From contig NZ_KB235898.1 of the NCBI RefSeq assembly GCF_000332155.1, forward strand, positions 1,047,729 to 1,111,728: DNA of 64,000 nt, read 5' to 3'. Below the pieces are notes generated by a model, which did no database searches, had not been told where the DNA came from, and was given only the letters and a program-made list of their open reading frames with translations. Source of the stretch: Kamptonema formosum PCC 6407 (GTDB taxonomy: Bacteria; Cyanobacteriota; Cyanobacteriia; Cyanobacteriales; Microcoleaceae). Made by a program: the position numbers and the translations under genes. This document shows positions 28,122-36,734 of this stretch, one piece after another (the first letter of the stretch is position 1; each line of letters opens with the position of its first letter).

Positions 28122-28409
28122 CTACATTTTTAGCTTATTTAATCCTGTTAAACGCTCATATTCTGCTTTTTCAGCCGCTAAATCGGCTTCTATTTCCGCT
28201 CGATTTGCGTGATAATAAGTTAGTGCAGCATAAACTTGTGCTAAGGTGAGATGATCCAAATCGGCTGCTATTTCTTCAGCATTATTGCCTTGTTTGTATA
28301 AGGCGGCAATTCGCTGTACTGATGTGGCAGTTCCTGCTATGATAGGGATGCCATTGCGAAGGTGCGGATCGCGGATAATTAAAGTGCCAATATCAGTTAA
28401 AGTTGGCAT
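28122..28409 (-). CDS. DUF433 domain protein, probable antitoxin
   Basis: A 95-residue product. The core LIIRDPHLRNGIPIIAGTAT then GNNAEEIAADLDHLTLAQVY is a DUF433 domain, a small winged-helix-like DNA-binding fold, followed by a charged C-terminal helix. DUF433 genes commonly precede DUF5615 PIN-like genes as in toxin-antitoxin pairs, and that is the arrangement here (8-bp gap). The downstream toxin gene carries a frameshift, so this may be a surviving solitary antitoxin. A fragment matching the first 18 coding bases and ~45 upstream bases of this gene is found again at 29703-29768. Confidence 0.8.
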   Translation of the reverse strand: MPTLTDIGTLIIRDPHLRNGIPIIAGTATSVQRIAALYKQGNNAEEIAADLDHLTLAQVYAALTYYHANRAEIEADLAAEKAEYERLTGLNKLKM

Positions 28410-28508
28410 TATGGGAATCTGGGGTTAAAGATTAGGATTTAATTATACCATAAATTTATTAAATTTTTGAGCTATACTAAACTCAGCATCCTCAATCCGT
28501 TAACAGTT

Positions 28509-29261
28509 ATGGTACAACAATTACCCGCTGAAACTGTAGCAGAAATCATCTATCCAGACTGCGACGGTGAACCAATGGCAGACAATACTAAACAATTTCG
28601 CTGGATTGTTACCATTAAAGAAAATTTAGAAATTTTGTTTGCTAATAATCCAGATGTTTTTGTTGCAGGTGATTTACTCTGGTATCCCGTTGAGGGAAAT
28701 AATAAGATTCGCCTAGCTCCCGATGCAATGGTAGTTTTTGGTAGACCAAAAGGTGACAGAGGTTCCTATAGACAATGGGAAGAAGATAACATAGTACCCC
28801 AAGTTGTTTTTGAAATTCTCTCACCGGGAAATCGAGCCGGGAAAATGATGGATAAACTTTTGTTTTATCAACGGTATGGAGTTAGAGAATATTACATTTA
28901 TGACCCGGATGATATAGAATTAGTTGGATCGATCCGTTCTGGAGATTGGTTAGAGAGTATTCCAGAGATGAATGGTTGGGTGAGTCCGCTGTTAGGAATC
29001 CGTTTTCAACTGACAGAAAATAACTTGGAAATTTATCGACCAGATGGCCAAAAGTTCCTCACTTCTGTAGAATTGGATGGACTTCGAGAACAGGAAAGGC
29101 AAGAGAAAGAATTTGCTCAAGCTCAAACTGAATTAGAACGGCAACGAGCAGAGGAAGCTATTGCTCAACACGAACAAGAACGACAGCGTTATCAAGCTTT
29201 ACTCGAACAATTACGCCAGGGAGGGATAGACCCTGAAAGCCTCCCTAAACCGAAAAGTTAA
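28509..29261 (+). CDS. Uma2 family (DUF820) endonuclease-like protein
   Basis: A 250-residue product from the ATG at 28509; an earlier TTG at 28467 adds 14 unlikely residues. The Uma2 restriction-endonuclease-like fold is visible: WYPVEGNNKIRLAPDAMVVF (acidic residue of the nuclease site), then VFEILSPGNRAGKMMDKLLFYQRYGVREYYIYDPD, with the E..S…K pattern. The C-terminal ~60 residues are a Gln/Glu-rich coiled coil (ERQRAEEAIAQHEQERQRYQ) common in cyanobacterial members. These genes are multiplied in cyanobacteria; their function is unknown, although the fold suggests DNA cleavage. No partner gene overlaps. Confidence 0.88.
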   Translation: MVQQLPAETVAEIIYPDCDGEPMADNTKQFRWIVTIKENLEILFANNPDVFVAGDLLWYPVEGNNKIRLAPDAMVVFGRPKGDRGSYRQWEEDNIVPQVVFEILSPGNRAGKMMDKLLFYQRYGVREYYIYDPDDIELVGSIRSGDWLESIPEMNGWVSPLLGIRFQLTENNLEIYRPDGQKFLTSVELDGLREQERQEKEFAQAQTELERQRAEEAIAQHEQERQRYQALLEQLRQGGIDPESLPKPKS

Positions 29262-29383
29262 TAAATAACTGCACGTTTGGTTATAACGAAGTATTTAGTA
29301 AAAAATCCGGTTTTTGAACCCCCATTAACAGTAATCAATCTTCCCTAAGTGTTCTACAAGATTAAGAAGCAGGAGGATTTGCT

Positions 29384-29602
29384 ATGTCAATCACTGTCCA
29401 AGAAGTTTACGATCGCGTTCTTTCTACCCTTTCGCCAACCGAGAGATTACGCTTGGCAACTCTTATTCTCAACGATTTGGTGCAGCAAAATCTATCTATC
29501 GTCGATGAAAGTGAGACTTGGAATGAAGAAGATAAACTTGATGTCACCACATTTTCTTTGCAGTACGCTAGCGCCCTTTTTCCTGAAAACGAGGAGATGT
29601 AA
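29384..29602 (+). CDS. Putative antitoxin of a MazEF-like pair
   Basis: A 72-residue product with a good AGGAGG ribosome binding site 8 bases before the ATG (residues MSITVQEVYDRVLSTLSPTE). It is followed 2 bp later by the start of a MazF/PemK-type toxin gene. Position, size and arrangement suggest the antitoxin. The last 32 residues (DESETWNEEDKLDVTTFSLQ…) are repeated in diverged but still in-frame form at 35723-35818, on the far side of the next three genes. The toxin is truncated, so this antitoxin seems to be an orphan. Confidence 0.6.
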   Translation: MSITVQEVYDRVLSTLSPTERLRLATLILNDLVQQNLSIVDESETWNEEDKLDVTTFSLQYASALFPENEEM

Positions 29603-29604
29603 TA

Positions 29605-29727
29605 GTGTCTTTTAATCCTGGTGATGTGGTGACAGTAGATTTTCCTGGTGTCACTGGCATTAAACGTCGTCCGGCGGTAATTCTATCATCAGTTATATAT
29701 AAATCAGTTAAAGTTGGCATGGATTAA
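29605..29727 (+). pseudogene. Truncated MazF/PemK toxin
   Basis: From a GTG start the frame gives MSFNPGDVVTVDFPGVTGIK then RRPAVILSS, the unmistakable N-terminal strand and loop of MazF/PemK-type RNases, but it stops after 40 codons (family ~110-120 residues). The lost part is replaced by DNA (29703-29768) matching the 5' end and upstream region of a DUF433 gene like the one at 28122-28409. A deletion or recombination between two toxin-antitoxin loci is the simplest explanation. Confidence 0.8.
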
Positions 29728-29768
29728 TTTGGGGTTAAATGTTATAATTTAATTTTAGCATAAATTAC
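29703..29768 (-). repeat. Remnant of a second DUF433 gene start
   Basis: Bases 29703-29720 equal 28392-28409 (ATCAGTTAAAGTTGGCAT, the complement of ATG CCA ACT TTA ACT GAT), and the following ~48 bases (GGGGTTAAA…TTTAATT…CATAAATT) resemble 28410-28456. It is thus the first six codons and upstream region of a lost DUF433 gene, and it now forms the broken end of the mazF fragment. Confidence 0.7.
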
Positions 29769-29803
29769 TTTGCAGTTAGCTAACGGCTAGGAGGTTTTAT
29801 TTT

Positions 29804-32800
29804 ATGCAATCGCTCAATTTTGCAGATATCCAACCTTTTGTAGATAATCCCGAACAGTTAATCACTCAACCTATAAGTTTTCAAATATCAGTTGCTAATT
29901 ATCTCTTAACGCCGCGCAACTTGTTAGAAGTGCTGGTAAATAGTTCAAATTGCCAAGTAGCGGAAGCTGCAAGACTCCATGTAAATTGGGGAGGAGAAAT
30001 AGTAGAAAATTGGGAAGATGTGGCAGATGCAGTGTTGCGAAATGCTCAACTAGAACAAAATGATAGACTCGCAGTAGAATTGCTTAAATTTGCTCCGGTT
30101 CCCGACTATTTTCTAAGCGAATGGGTTCCGGCAAATCCCCTCTTGGAAGGACTTCGCAACCCCTATTTACCTACTCGGTTTCGCATCAAAATATTGGAGC
30201 GTTTGGCGAGAGAACCTTCACTAGAACCGCGTCTTCAGATGGCAGAATTGGCGGATGCACCTTTAGCAATTTTAGAGCAATTAGCGGGCGATTTGGAGTT
30301 ACCAATTCGCCGAGCAGTTCAGTATAATCCCAATTGTCCGACAGAGTTAATTCTGCGTGTGGAAAGTCAGCACAATGCTGCTCAAGATTGGAATACAGAG
30401 CCGCAACAGTTGGCGATTTTAGGAGAGAGTAGTTGGTCTTGGGTGCGTTTAACAGTTGCTCAAAATCCTCATACGCCGCCAGAAGTATTGGTGAAGTTGG
30501 CGGGTGATACTGATGAGAAAATTCAATTAGCAGTAGCTCGTAACCCTGCATCGCCAGAAGGCGCGATCGTTATGCTGGCTAATCATTCCGAAAACTCGGT
30601 TCGGGATGCTGTGGCGAAACATCCTAACGCTTCCGAAGCAACTTTGCTGCAATTACTTCCTAACTACCGCAATGTTATTATCAACAGAAATAACCTACCT
30701 ATCAGCGTTTTAGAACAATTAGCTGGCGATCGCAACCTGCACTACTCGCTGCTTAAACAGCCAAACCTACCAGGAACGATCTTGGCACAAATGCTTGATA
30801 GCTCATCTGAATCTAATCGTGCGAAAATTGCCGAACATCCGCAAGTTTTAGCGAGTACCTTAGAGCAATTGGCACGAGATGCCGATCCTAAAGTGCGGTT
30901 GGCGGTAGCACAAAATCTCAATACACCTGATGCTTTGCGATCGCAGCTTTTACAGCAGTTGGCAACTGAGTCTGACGAGAAGATTCGCGTCGCGATCGCC
31001 GCACACCCAAGTACCCCTATTCCCATTTTAGAATTTGTGACTTCTACCATCTACGGCGGCGATATATGGGAAAGACTCCATCAATACATTTCCTACGAAC
31101 CCCAAATGCGAGGAATCCGCCCCCTGCTTAACATTGGATCGCCATCTCAGTTATTGTTTTGGCTAAATCAAAAAGATCCCAGCTTATGCGAACCAATTTT
31201 GCAACAGTGGGAAAAAATCCTTCCCATTCTAAGCCAACGGAAACTTCAGGAGTTGCATAGAGTGTCAGCAGCTATGATTGGGATGTCCGGCGACGTAGAA
31301 ATAGCGACAGAGGTAAATTCAATCCTCCGACAGCGGCTCGATCTACTCCCTCTTTACGGTTTGCTGATGACGCTATCTTGGCGCAATAATCGGAGAGACC
31401 GTTCTCTTTTAGTCGCTCTTGCAGGTAATCCCAATACTCCGCCAAGCGCACTAGCAAAATTGCAGCAAATAGATCCTCAAGCGGAGTCCGGGAATTGGAG
31501 GGTGCGCGTAGCTTTAGGGTATAACCCCGCGATTTCAGAAGCACAGCGAATCGAATATTTGCAACAGGCGATCGCTTCTGGTTGGCGCGATATCAGGGAA
31601 GCGATCGCCAAAAATCCCAATACCCCCGTATTTATTCTCGAACAACTTGCCCAGCAGGGTACAGGTATGGTACAGGCGATCGCAGCTAATCCCAATGCTC
31701 CCGTCAGTATATTGAGACAAGCAGCCCAACAGGACAACCCTTACACTCTGGAACTGTTGGCAAAAAATCCCAGTACGCCGATAGATATCTTAGAAGAACT
31801 TGGTCTTAAAAAGGGAAAAAACGGCGTTCAAGAGGAAGCTTTCAAAAATCCAAATCTAGATCCGCTAATCGTCGATCGGATTGAGTTAGAGTCGCAAGCA
31901 GCAGAAGAAATAGCCAAAGCTAATGAATTATTCGCCAGTCGGCTACACAGTCCCTACGCGATCGCACAGGTACTCAGGAACGGCGATCTAGCTTCCCGCA
32001 TGAAAATTGCCCGCGATTATAGAACGCCCGTTAATATCCTAGAGCAGCTAACCAGAGATGCTGATGAAAGCGTCCGGGAATGTTTGGCAGCAAATCCCAA
32101 CTTACCCTTGACAAGTCGCCTAGAATTAACCCGCGATCCGAGTTTTAAAGTCCGCAGTGCCCTGGCAAGGAAGCAATTCAACAGACCAACCCCTGTTGAA
32201 GTTTTAGAACAGCTAGCCAATGATGAGTCAGAAGGTGTTAGAGCATTGGTTGCTGAAAACCCAGAAACTCCCGCAGAAATTTTAGTGCAATTGGCGAATA
32301 ATTCCAACCGCGAAATCAAGAATAAAGTAGTCGCTAACCGTAATACGCCTGTGGAGATTTTGGAGCGATTGGGGTTGCAAGAAGGGATTTTTAATGCCTC
32401 TAACCCCAATACTCCCGGCAGCGTTCTAGCAGAGGCCGCGAGTCGCGGCCAATCTAATCCCAAAGTGCTAGCCGATTTGCTGAAACATCCGGTTGAAGGT
32501 TCCCAAATGCCTGCCAGCACCTTAGCACGATTAGCCAATCACAGCCCTAATTCCATTCGCTATCTAGTGGCACAGCATCGCAATACCCCGCCAATAGTTC
32601 TAGAACAATTAGCTAGCAATTCTGACTTGGCTACTATCCGTATAGTAGCGAGCAAGGCAAATACTCCTGCAAGCGTTTTAGAGCGACTAGCTGAGCATCA
32701 AGACTATACCGTTCGCTACAACGTTGCCCTCAATCCCAATACCCCTGATACTGCCTTAGAATTGCTGGCTAGATTTAACCACAGTGAAGCCAATGCTCCC

Positions 32801-33754
32801 TCAGATACAAAGAATGCCTTAAAAACAATGATGGCGGGTGCTGACAAAAATCAAATTCGGATATTTATCGCCAGCAATCCCCGCACTCCTTTAGCGGCTT
32901 TAGAAATGCTTGCTAACAGGGAATTTCTCAGAGAGGAGAGTGCAACTCCCTCGACTGACCATTCAATGTTTTTTCCCAGAAGAACTGATGAGGAGGTACT
33001 GGAAGCTTTGACCAGGAATCCTAATCTAACTCCTGAGCTTTTGGAACGCCTAGCTAGAGATCCGAGTCCCAATGTCCGCAGTAAACTGATTCATAATCCC
33101 AACATTACTCTGGAACTTTGGGCGCTGTTAGCTAGGGATGAAGATGTTGCTGTGCGGCTGGAACTAGCAGAGCGATCGCACTGCCCCATTACAATTTTGG
33201 AAGCATTAGCCAGCGATGAAAATAAGGACGTTCGCCAGAAAGTAGCCGCCAATCGCAACACGCCAGCGCCAGCATTAGAAATCTTGGCAACTGACGCAGA
33301 TGCTGCGGTTCGTACCGCTGTCGCCGCCAATCGCAACACACCTGTGCCAGCTTTGGAACAATTGGCCCAAGATCGAAGAGTCGAAGTTCGCCTCGCCGTA
33401 TCTCGAAATCCCAATAAGCCTGCATCTGTGGGAGAATCGCTCAGGGAATTGCAGCCACCGACTCGCCAGGTTAGCCCCACCCTGCGCGGACTCAGCCGCA
33501 TATACAATCCCAATACTGACGATCTCCCGTCACTGCTTTCTGAATACGTCCAATCTTCCAGGCCCTTTGTCAGGTTTGTAGCATTAATGCACCCCCTGAC
33601 TCCTGCTGAGGCGCTGCGTCAGGGTTCCGAGTCGGCATCTTGGCTAGAGCGGTATGCTGTTGCTAACAATCCAGCTACTCCGCCAGAGATTCGTCAGCTA
33701 CTCGCTGAAGATAGCAACCGCATTGTCCGAGCTACGGGTAAAGCTTATCTCTGA
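29804..33754 (+). CDS. Giant leucine-rich-repeat-variant (LRV/HEAT-like) protein
   Basis: The product has 1316 residues, with a strong AGGAGG ribosome binding site before the ATG. Almost the whole protein consists of ~24-residue helical repeats with the core VRLAVAQNPNTPPEVLVKLA (Asn-Pro-x-Thr-Pro, then a Leu-rich helix), the leucine-rich repeat variant first seen in Azotobacter. Roughly 40 units are visible, interrupted near residues 430-530. There is no signal peptide, catalytic motif or membrane segment, so it should be a long cytoplasmic superhelical scaffold binding proteins or nucleic acid. The next two genes follow within 28 and 67 bp and are copies of each other. The duplicated segment even includes the last codons of this gene, so the three belong to one locus. 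Confidence 0.85.
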   Translation: MQSLNFADIQPFVDNPEQLITQPISFQISVANYLLTPRNLLEVLVNSSNCQVAEAARLHVNWGGEIVENWEDVADAVLRNAQLEQNDRLAVELLKFAPVPDYFLSEWVPANPLLEGLRNPYLPTRFRIKILERLAREPSLEPRLQMAELADAPLAILEQLAGDLELPIRRAVQYNPNCPTELILRVESQHNAAQDWNTEPQQLAILGESSWSWVRLTVAQNPHTPPEVLVKLAGDTDEKIQLAVARNPASPEGAIVMLANHSENSVRDAVAKHPNASEATLLQLLPNYRNVIINRNNLPISVLEQLAGDRNLHYSLLKQPNLPGTILAQMLDSSSESNRAKIAEHPQVLASTLEQLARDADPKVRLAVAQNLNTPDALRSQLLQQLATESDEKIRVAIAAHPSTPIPILEFVTSTIYGGDIWERLHQYISYEPQMRGIRPLLNIGSPSQLLFWLNQKDPSLCEPILQQWEKILPILSQRKLQELHRVSAAMIGMSGDVEIATEVNSILRQRLDLLPLYGLLMTLSWRNNRRDRSLLVALAGNPNTPPSALAKLQQIDPQAESGNWRVRVALGYNPAISEAQRIEYLQQAIASGWRDIREAIAKNPNTPVFILEQLAQQGTGMVQAIAANPNAPVSILRQAAQQDNPYTLELLAKNPSTPIDILEELGLKKGKNGVQEEAFKNPNLDPLIVDRIELESQAAEEIAKANELFASRLHSPYAIAQVLRNGDLASRMKIARDYRTPVNILEQLTRDADESVRECLAANPNLPLTSRLELTRDPSFKVRSALARKQFNRPTPVEVLEQLANDESEGVRALVAENPETPAEILVQLANNSNREIKNKVVANRNTPVEILERLGLQEGIFNASNPNTPGSVLAEAASRGQSNPKVLADLLKHPVEGSQMPASTLARLANHSPNSIRYLVAQHRNTPPIVLEQLASNSDLATIRIVASKANTPASVLERLAEHQDYTVRYNVALNPNTPDTALELLARFNHSEANAPSDTKNALKTMMAGADKNQIRIFIASNPRTPLAALEMLANREFLREESATPSTDHSMFFPRRTDEEVLEALTRNPNLTPELLERLARDPSPNVRSKLIHNPNITLELWALLARDEDVAVRLELAERSHCPITILEALASDENKDVRQKVAANRNTPAPALEILATDADAAVRTAVAANRNTPVPALEQLAQDRRVEVRLAVSRNPNKPASVGESLRELQPPTRQVSPTLRGLSRIYNPNTDDLPSLLSEYVQSSRPFVRFVALMHPLTPAEALRQGSESASWLERYAVANNPATPPEIRQLLAEDSNRIVRATGKAYL

Positions 33755-33782
33755 ATATTAATTAGTTTGGAATTTTGTCAAC

Positions 33783-34721
33783 ATGAAATTGGAAACTGAA
33801 CAACTACTAGGCACTTTAGAGGTTTTATGCAAATATATCAACAGCGAATTGTTTTGCGAAATTGAAGAAAATACCGATGAATATCCCACCCGCGCTTTCT
33901 TTTGGGAAAATGAGGAACAAGCCGAATTTAATGTGTTTAATCTGACAATTGCTAATGGCTTATCCCGACTTACTGATGTAGAATTAGCAATAGAAAGTTG
34001 GCAAGCTACAGAGCGCAGAGGAAAAGCATTTAAGAACAGCATTTACTCGCCAGATTGGGAAGAAAGCGATAATATATTGGATGCTGAGACAGAAGCGGAG
34101 AGAGCAGAAAAGTATCAATCTCTCTGGCAATTACTCAATTCAAATTTAAGAGATATTCAAGCTTTTAATCTCAGCGCTCACCACCGATATTTAAACTTTT
34201 GCGTTATTATTGGCAAAACAGAGGACGGTGACTGGATCTGTTTAACTCCCACTATGGCTAACCAATTTAACTTTCGCGATGTCCGCGCTCCTAATTACAA
34301 TGAGGCGCAAACGCTATGCGATCGCTCTCTAGGAGAAACTACTTTAGCATTAGCTACTCAAGTTCAAAGAATTCTTGCTCAATTAACTCCAATCAGTATT
34401 CATGGATACGACGGCGGTGGCTACAAATATACTTATGAACATAAAATTGTCTGTGCGGCTGGCACTACAAAAGCTCTAGCTTTTGAAAAAGCTTTACAGG
34501 TAGCAAAAATGCTAATAGTTACAACTTCCAATCTTGATTATTATATACCAAATACATCAGAAAAACAGAGGCTAATCGACTTTATAAATTTAAAATTACG
34601 CCATCTCAAATTTTATACACTTTGTTTTTGGGATATGGGTTACATTTACAAAATTGGTCAAGCTGCAACAGGAGAGTGGCTGGGTATCAATGCGATCTCT
34701 GATTTTGAATACAGGGGATAG
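33783..34721 (+). CDS. NuiA-like domain protein, copy 1 (tentative)
   Basis: The product has 312 residues beginning MKLETEQLLGTLEVLCKYIN. The middle (EKYQSLWQLLNSNLRDIQAF … NFCVIIGKTEDGDWICLTPT, residues ~110-160) resembles the nuclease A inhibitor NuiA of Anabaena (a conserved KSNL…-like helix followed by a V-I-G-x-T strand), but the similarity is weak and read by eye. The second half (LTPISIHGYDGGGYKYTYEH, then a KALQVAKML helix) matches nothing I know. It lies 28 bp after the LRV gene and is paralogous to the next gene along its full length. An inhibitor or adaptor role would be inference. Confidence 0.6.
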   Translation: MKLETEQLLGTLEVLCKYINSELFCEIEENTDEYPTRAFFWENEEQAEFNVFNLTIANGLSRLTDVELAIESWQATERRGKAFKNSIYSPDWEESDNILDAETEAERAEKYQSLWQLLNSNLRDIQAFNLSAHHRYLNFCVIIGKTEDGDWICLTPTMANQFNFRDVRAPNYNEAQTLCDRSLGETTLALATQVQRILAQLTPISIHGYDGGGYKYTYEHKIVCAAGTTKALAFEKALQVAKMLIVTTSNLDYYIPNTSEKQRLIDFINLKLRHLKFYTLCFWDMGYIYKIGQAATGEWLGINAISDFEYRG

Positions 34722-34788
34722 AGACATTGTGTTAACTATGGGTAAAACCGATCGCTGAATATTAATTAGCTTAGAATTTTTTGTCAAT

Positions 34789-35712
34789 ATGAAATTGGAA
34801 ACAGAACAGCTACTCGCCACTTTAGAAGTTCTCAGCTACTATCCCGATAGCGCTTTCTTTTGGGACACTGAGGAACAAGGCAAATTTAATGTGTTAAATT
34901 TGATGAGTGTTAATGGCTTCGCCCGACTCACTGATGTAGAATTAGCAATAGAAAGTTGGCAAGTTACAGAGCGCCGAGGAACGGCTAGCAAGGAAGATTT
35001 TTATGCACCAGAAAGAGAAAAACGCGATAATATTTTAGATGCCGATACAGAAGCAGAGAGAGCAGAAAAGTATCAATCTCTCTGGCAATTGCTCAAGTCA
35101 AATTTAAGGGATATTCAGGCTATTAATATTAGCACTCACCACCAATTACCTGAGTGTTTAAGATTGAGTCATCCCTACTTTAATTTTTGCGTTGTTATTG
35201 GTCAAACAGATGACGATGAATGGATTTGTTTATCTCCAACTATTCCCGACCAAGTTGGCTTTCCTAATGCCAGTAGTGATTTTATTTCCGGTGACGCGCA
35301 AATTCTGTGCGATCGCTCTTTAGGAAAAAATACTTTAGCACTAGCCTCTCAAATTCAAACAGTTCTTGCTGAATTGACTCCGATCGGCATTTATGGATAC
35401 TATCACGGCGGCTATAACTATACTTATGAATATAAAATTGTCGGTGCAGCTTCGGCTACAAAAGCTAAAGCTTTTGAGCAAGCTTTACAGGCGGCGGAAA
35501 TGCTGAGAGTTACAACTTTAAATTCTGTTGATACCATAAATCTGACGAGTAAAAATGAGAAGCTGTTTGAGTTTCTAAATTCAAAATTACGCGGTATCAA
35601 AGCTTATCATCTTTCCTTTTGGGATATCGGTTACATTTACAAAATTGGTGAAGCTACAACAGGAGACTGGTTGGGGATCAATGCGATCGCAGAGTTTGAA
35701 TACAATCCCTAG
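34789..35712 (+). CDS. NuiA-like domain protein, copy 2 (tentative)
   Basis: The product has 307 residues and is a full-length paralogue of the preceding gene: identical start MKLETEQLL, the same RLTDVELAIESWQ, AEKYQSLWQLL and LCDRSLG segments, and the same tail YIYKIG…TGDWLGINAI. The main differences are a deletion near residue 20 and an insertion (PECLRLSHP) near 125. The copied unit also carries the short spacer (TGAATATTAATTAG) and the last codons of the LRV gene, so the duplication was about 1006 bp in tandem and has since diverged. The weak NuiA likeness is the same as in copy 1. The gene is followed by a remnant of a toxin-antitoxin locus. Confidence 0.6.
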   Translation: MKLETEQLLATLEVLSYYPDSAFFWDTEEQGKFNVLNLMSVNGFARLTDVELAIESWQVTERRGTASKEDFYAPEREKRDNILDADTEAERAEKYQSLWQLLKSNLRDIQAINISTHHQLPECLRLSHPYFNFCVVIGQTDDDEWICLSPTIPDQVGFPNASSDFISGDAQILCDRSLGKNTLALASQIQTVLAELTPIGIYGYYHGGYNYTYEYKIVGAASATKAKAFEQALQAAEMLRVTTLNSVDTINLTSKNEKLFEFLNSKLRGIKAYHLSFWDIGYIYKIGEATTGDWLGINAIAEFEYNP

Positions 35713-35722
35713 AGACAGGCTA

Positions 35723-35818
35723 GATGAAAATGAGACTTCGACTGAACACAATCAACTTGATGTAACGACATTTTCTTTGCAGTCCGCCGTCATTTTTCCT
35801 GCAAACGATGAGATATAA
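35723..35818 (+). pseudogene. Antitoxin C-terminal remnant
   Basis: The frame reads DENETSTEHNQLDVTTFSLQ and ends FPANDEI-stop, clearly the diverged end of the antitoxin at 29384-29602 (DESETWNEEDKLDVTTFSLQ … FPENEEM-stop). Even the bases after the stop (TAATAGCGTCTTTC versus TAATAGTGTCTTTT, the toxin start) still match. No start codon or N-terminus is left. The LRV gene and its two partners are therefore bracketed by two copies of the same antitoxin tail. Confidence 0.75.
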
Positions 35819-35921
35819 TAGCGTCTTTCTCGCCTTTCGATCGCTCCCATTAAAAAGAGAACATATCACTACAATAGCGATATGCCCAAAAGCGCGATCG
35901 CGCTCTAAATCTTAATTTTGA

Positions 35922-36006
35922 TGGGGGTGGAGGGACTTGAACCCACACGACCGTTTCGGGTCAACGGATTTTAAGTCCGTAGCGTCTACCATTCCGCCAC
36001 ACCCCC
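35922..36006 (-). tRNA. trnL: tRNA-Leu (UAA), without intron
   Basis: The minus strand folds into an 85-nt class II tRNA. The acceptor GGGGGTG pairs with CACCCCC (35923-35929) plus discriminator A. The D-arm is TGGCGGAATGGTAGACGC, the anticodon arm CGGA-CTTAAAA-TCCG (anticodon TAA), then a long variable arm and the T-arm GTGGG-TTCAAGT-CCCTC. CCA is not encoded. The gene is continuous; the group I intron found at this anticodon in many cyanobacteria and plastids is absent. Confidence 0.95.
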
Positions 36007-36212
36007 TTTTGTGAAGCTGCTATGGGATTAATCCATTTGCAACCACAGTCTTTCATTCTACAGCCAAACACTAAAATTACGCAAGGCCTAATCTAAAATT
36101 TCCTAAAAGTGACACTGCATCCCCCCAAGCAGTACAATAATCATTCAGCATCAAGGATTAGCGATCGCGCCTATCCCGTTACCGGGTGTCAATATCCCCT
36201 AAAATCAACATC

Positions 36213-36428
36213 ATGTATATTACCCTACTGCTGTACGCCGCCCTCGCGGGAGCCTATCTCCTAGTAGTACCCGCCCTCACCTACGCCTACCTCAATAATC
36301 GCTGGTACGTCGCTAGTTCCCTAGAGCGCGGCTTCATGTACTTTATGCTATCCTTCTTCTTCCCAGGAATGTTACTCCTGGCCCCATTCTTGAACTTTCG
36401 CCCCAAACGGCGGCAAATTGAAGCTTAA
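36213..36428 (+). CDS. ndhL: NAD(P)H-quinone oxidoreductase subunit L
   Basis: A 71-residue product from the ATG at 36213; a GTG nine codons upstream is possible but does not fit the family. [20 protein letters not shown], then [20 protein letters not shown] and [20 protein letters not shown] give two membrane helices and the standard NdhL signature. NdhL is a small membrane subunit of the thylakoid NDH-1 complex, which supports respiration, cyclic electron flow and CO2 uptake. The stop TAA is directly followed by the ATG of the DUF3007 gene, and the ndhL-DUF3007-trpA order is common in cyanobacteria. Confidence 0.95.
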   Translation: MYITLLLYAALAGAYLLVVPALTYAYLNNRWYVASSLERGFMYFMLSFFFPGMLLLAPFLNFRPKRRQIEA

Positions 36429-36734
36429 ATGCGACGTATAGACGTAATTGCAATCAGTCTCGGCATTTTCGCAGCAGGGGGAGTAGCCTACCTGCTGCTA
36501 CAATTCGCCGGCCTCGACAGCCTCAACGCAGGTATCTGGAGTCAAGTCTTTTTAGTTGGCGGCTTAATTGGTTGGCTACTCACCTATTTATTCCGAGCAC
36601 TAACTCAAAATATGACTTACAGCCAACAACTAAAAGACTACGAAGAAGCAGTCTTACAGAAGCGGTTAGAAGAACTTACGCCCGAAGAATTAGCCAAAAT
36701 TCAAGCAGAAATTGAGCAAGAACGTAATAGTTAG
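36429..36734 (+). CDS. DUF3007 family membrane protein
   Basis: A 101-residue product that starts immediately after the ndhL stop, so the two are translationally linked. Two membrane helices (IDVIAISLGIFAAGGVAYLL and WSQVFLVGGLIGWLLTYLF) are followed by a conserved cytoplasmic or stromal tail (NMTYSQQLKDYEEAVLQKRL, EELTPEELAKIQAEIEQE). DUF3007 is found in cyanobacteria and plastid-bearing organisms and usually sits beside ndhL. A role in NDH-1 or thylakoid biology is a context guess. Confidence 0.9.
   Translation: MRRIDVIAISLGIFAAGGVAYLLLQFAGLDSLNAGIWSQVFLVGGLIGWLLTYLFRALTQNMTYSQQLKDYEEAVLQKRLEELTPEELAKIQAEIEQERNS

Noticed and set aside
29349..29615. Plus-strand 88-codon frame
   Set aside because: Overlaps the better-supported antitoxin gene, which has an AGGAGG site and a toxin fragment behind it.
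30186..33513. Many minus-strand frames across the LRV gene
   Set aside because: Periodic shadows of the repeat protein; none has a family signature.
35922..36006. tRNA-Leu as integration site for the upstream LRV locus
   Set aside because: No integrase and no repeated tRNA 3' end found near 29-36 kb; the flanking repeats are antitoxin tails instead.
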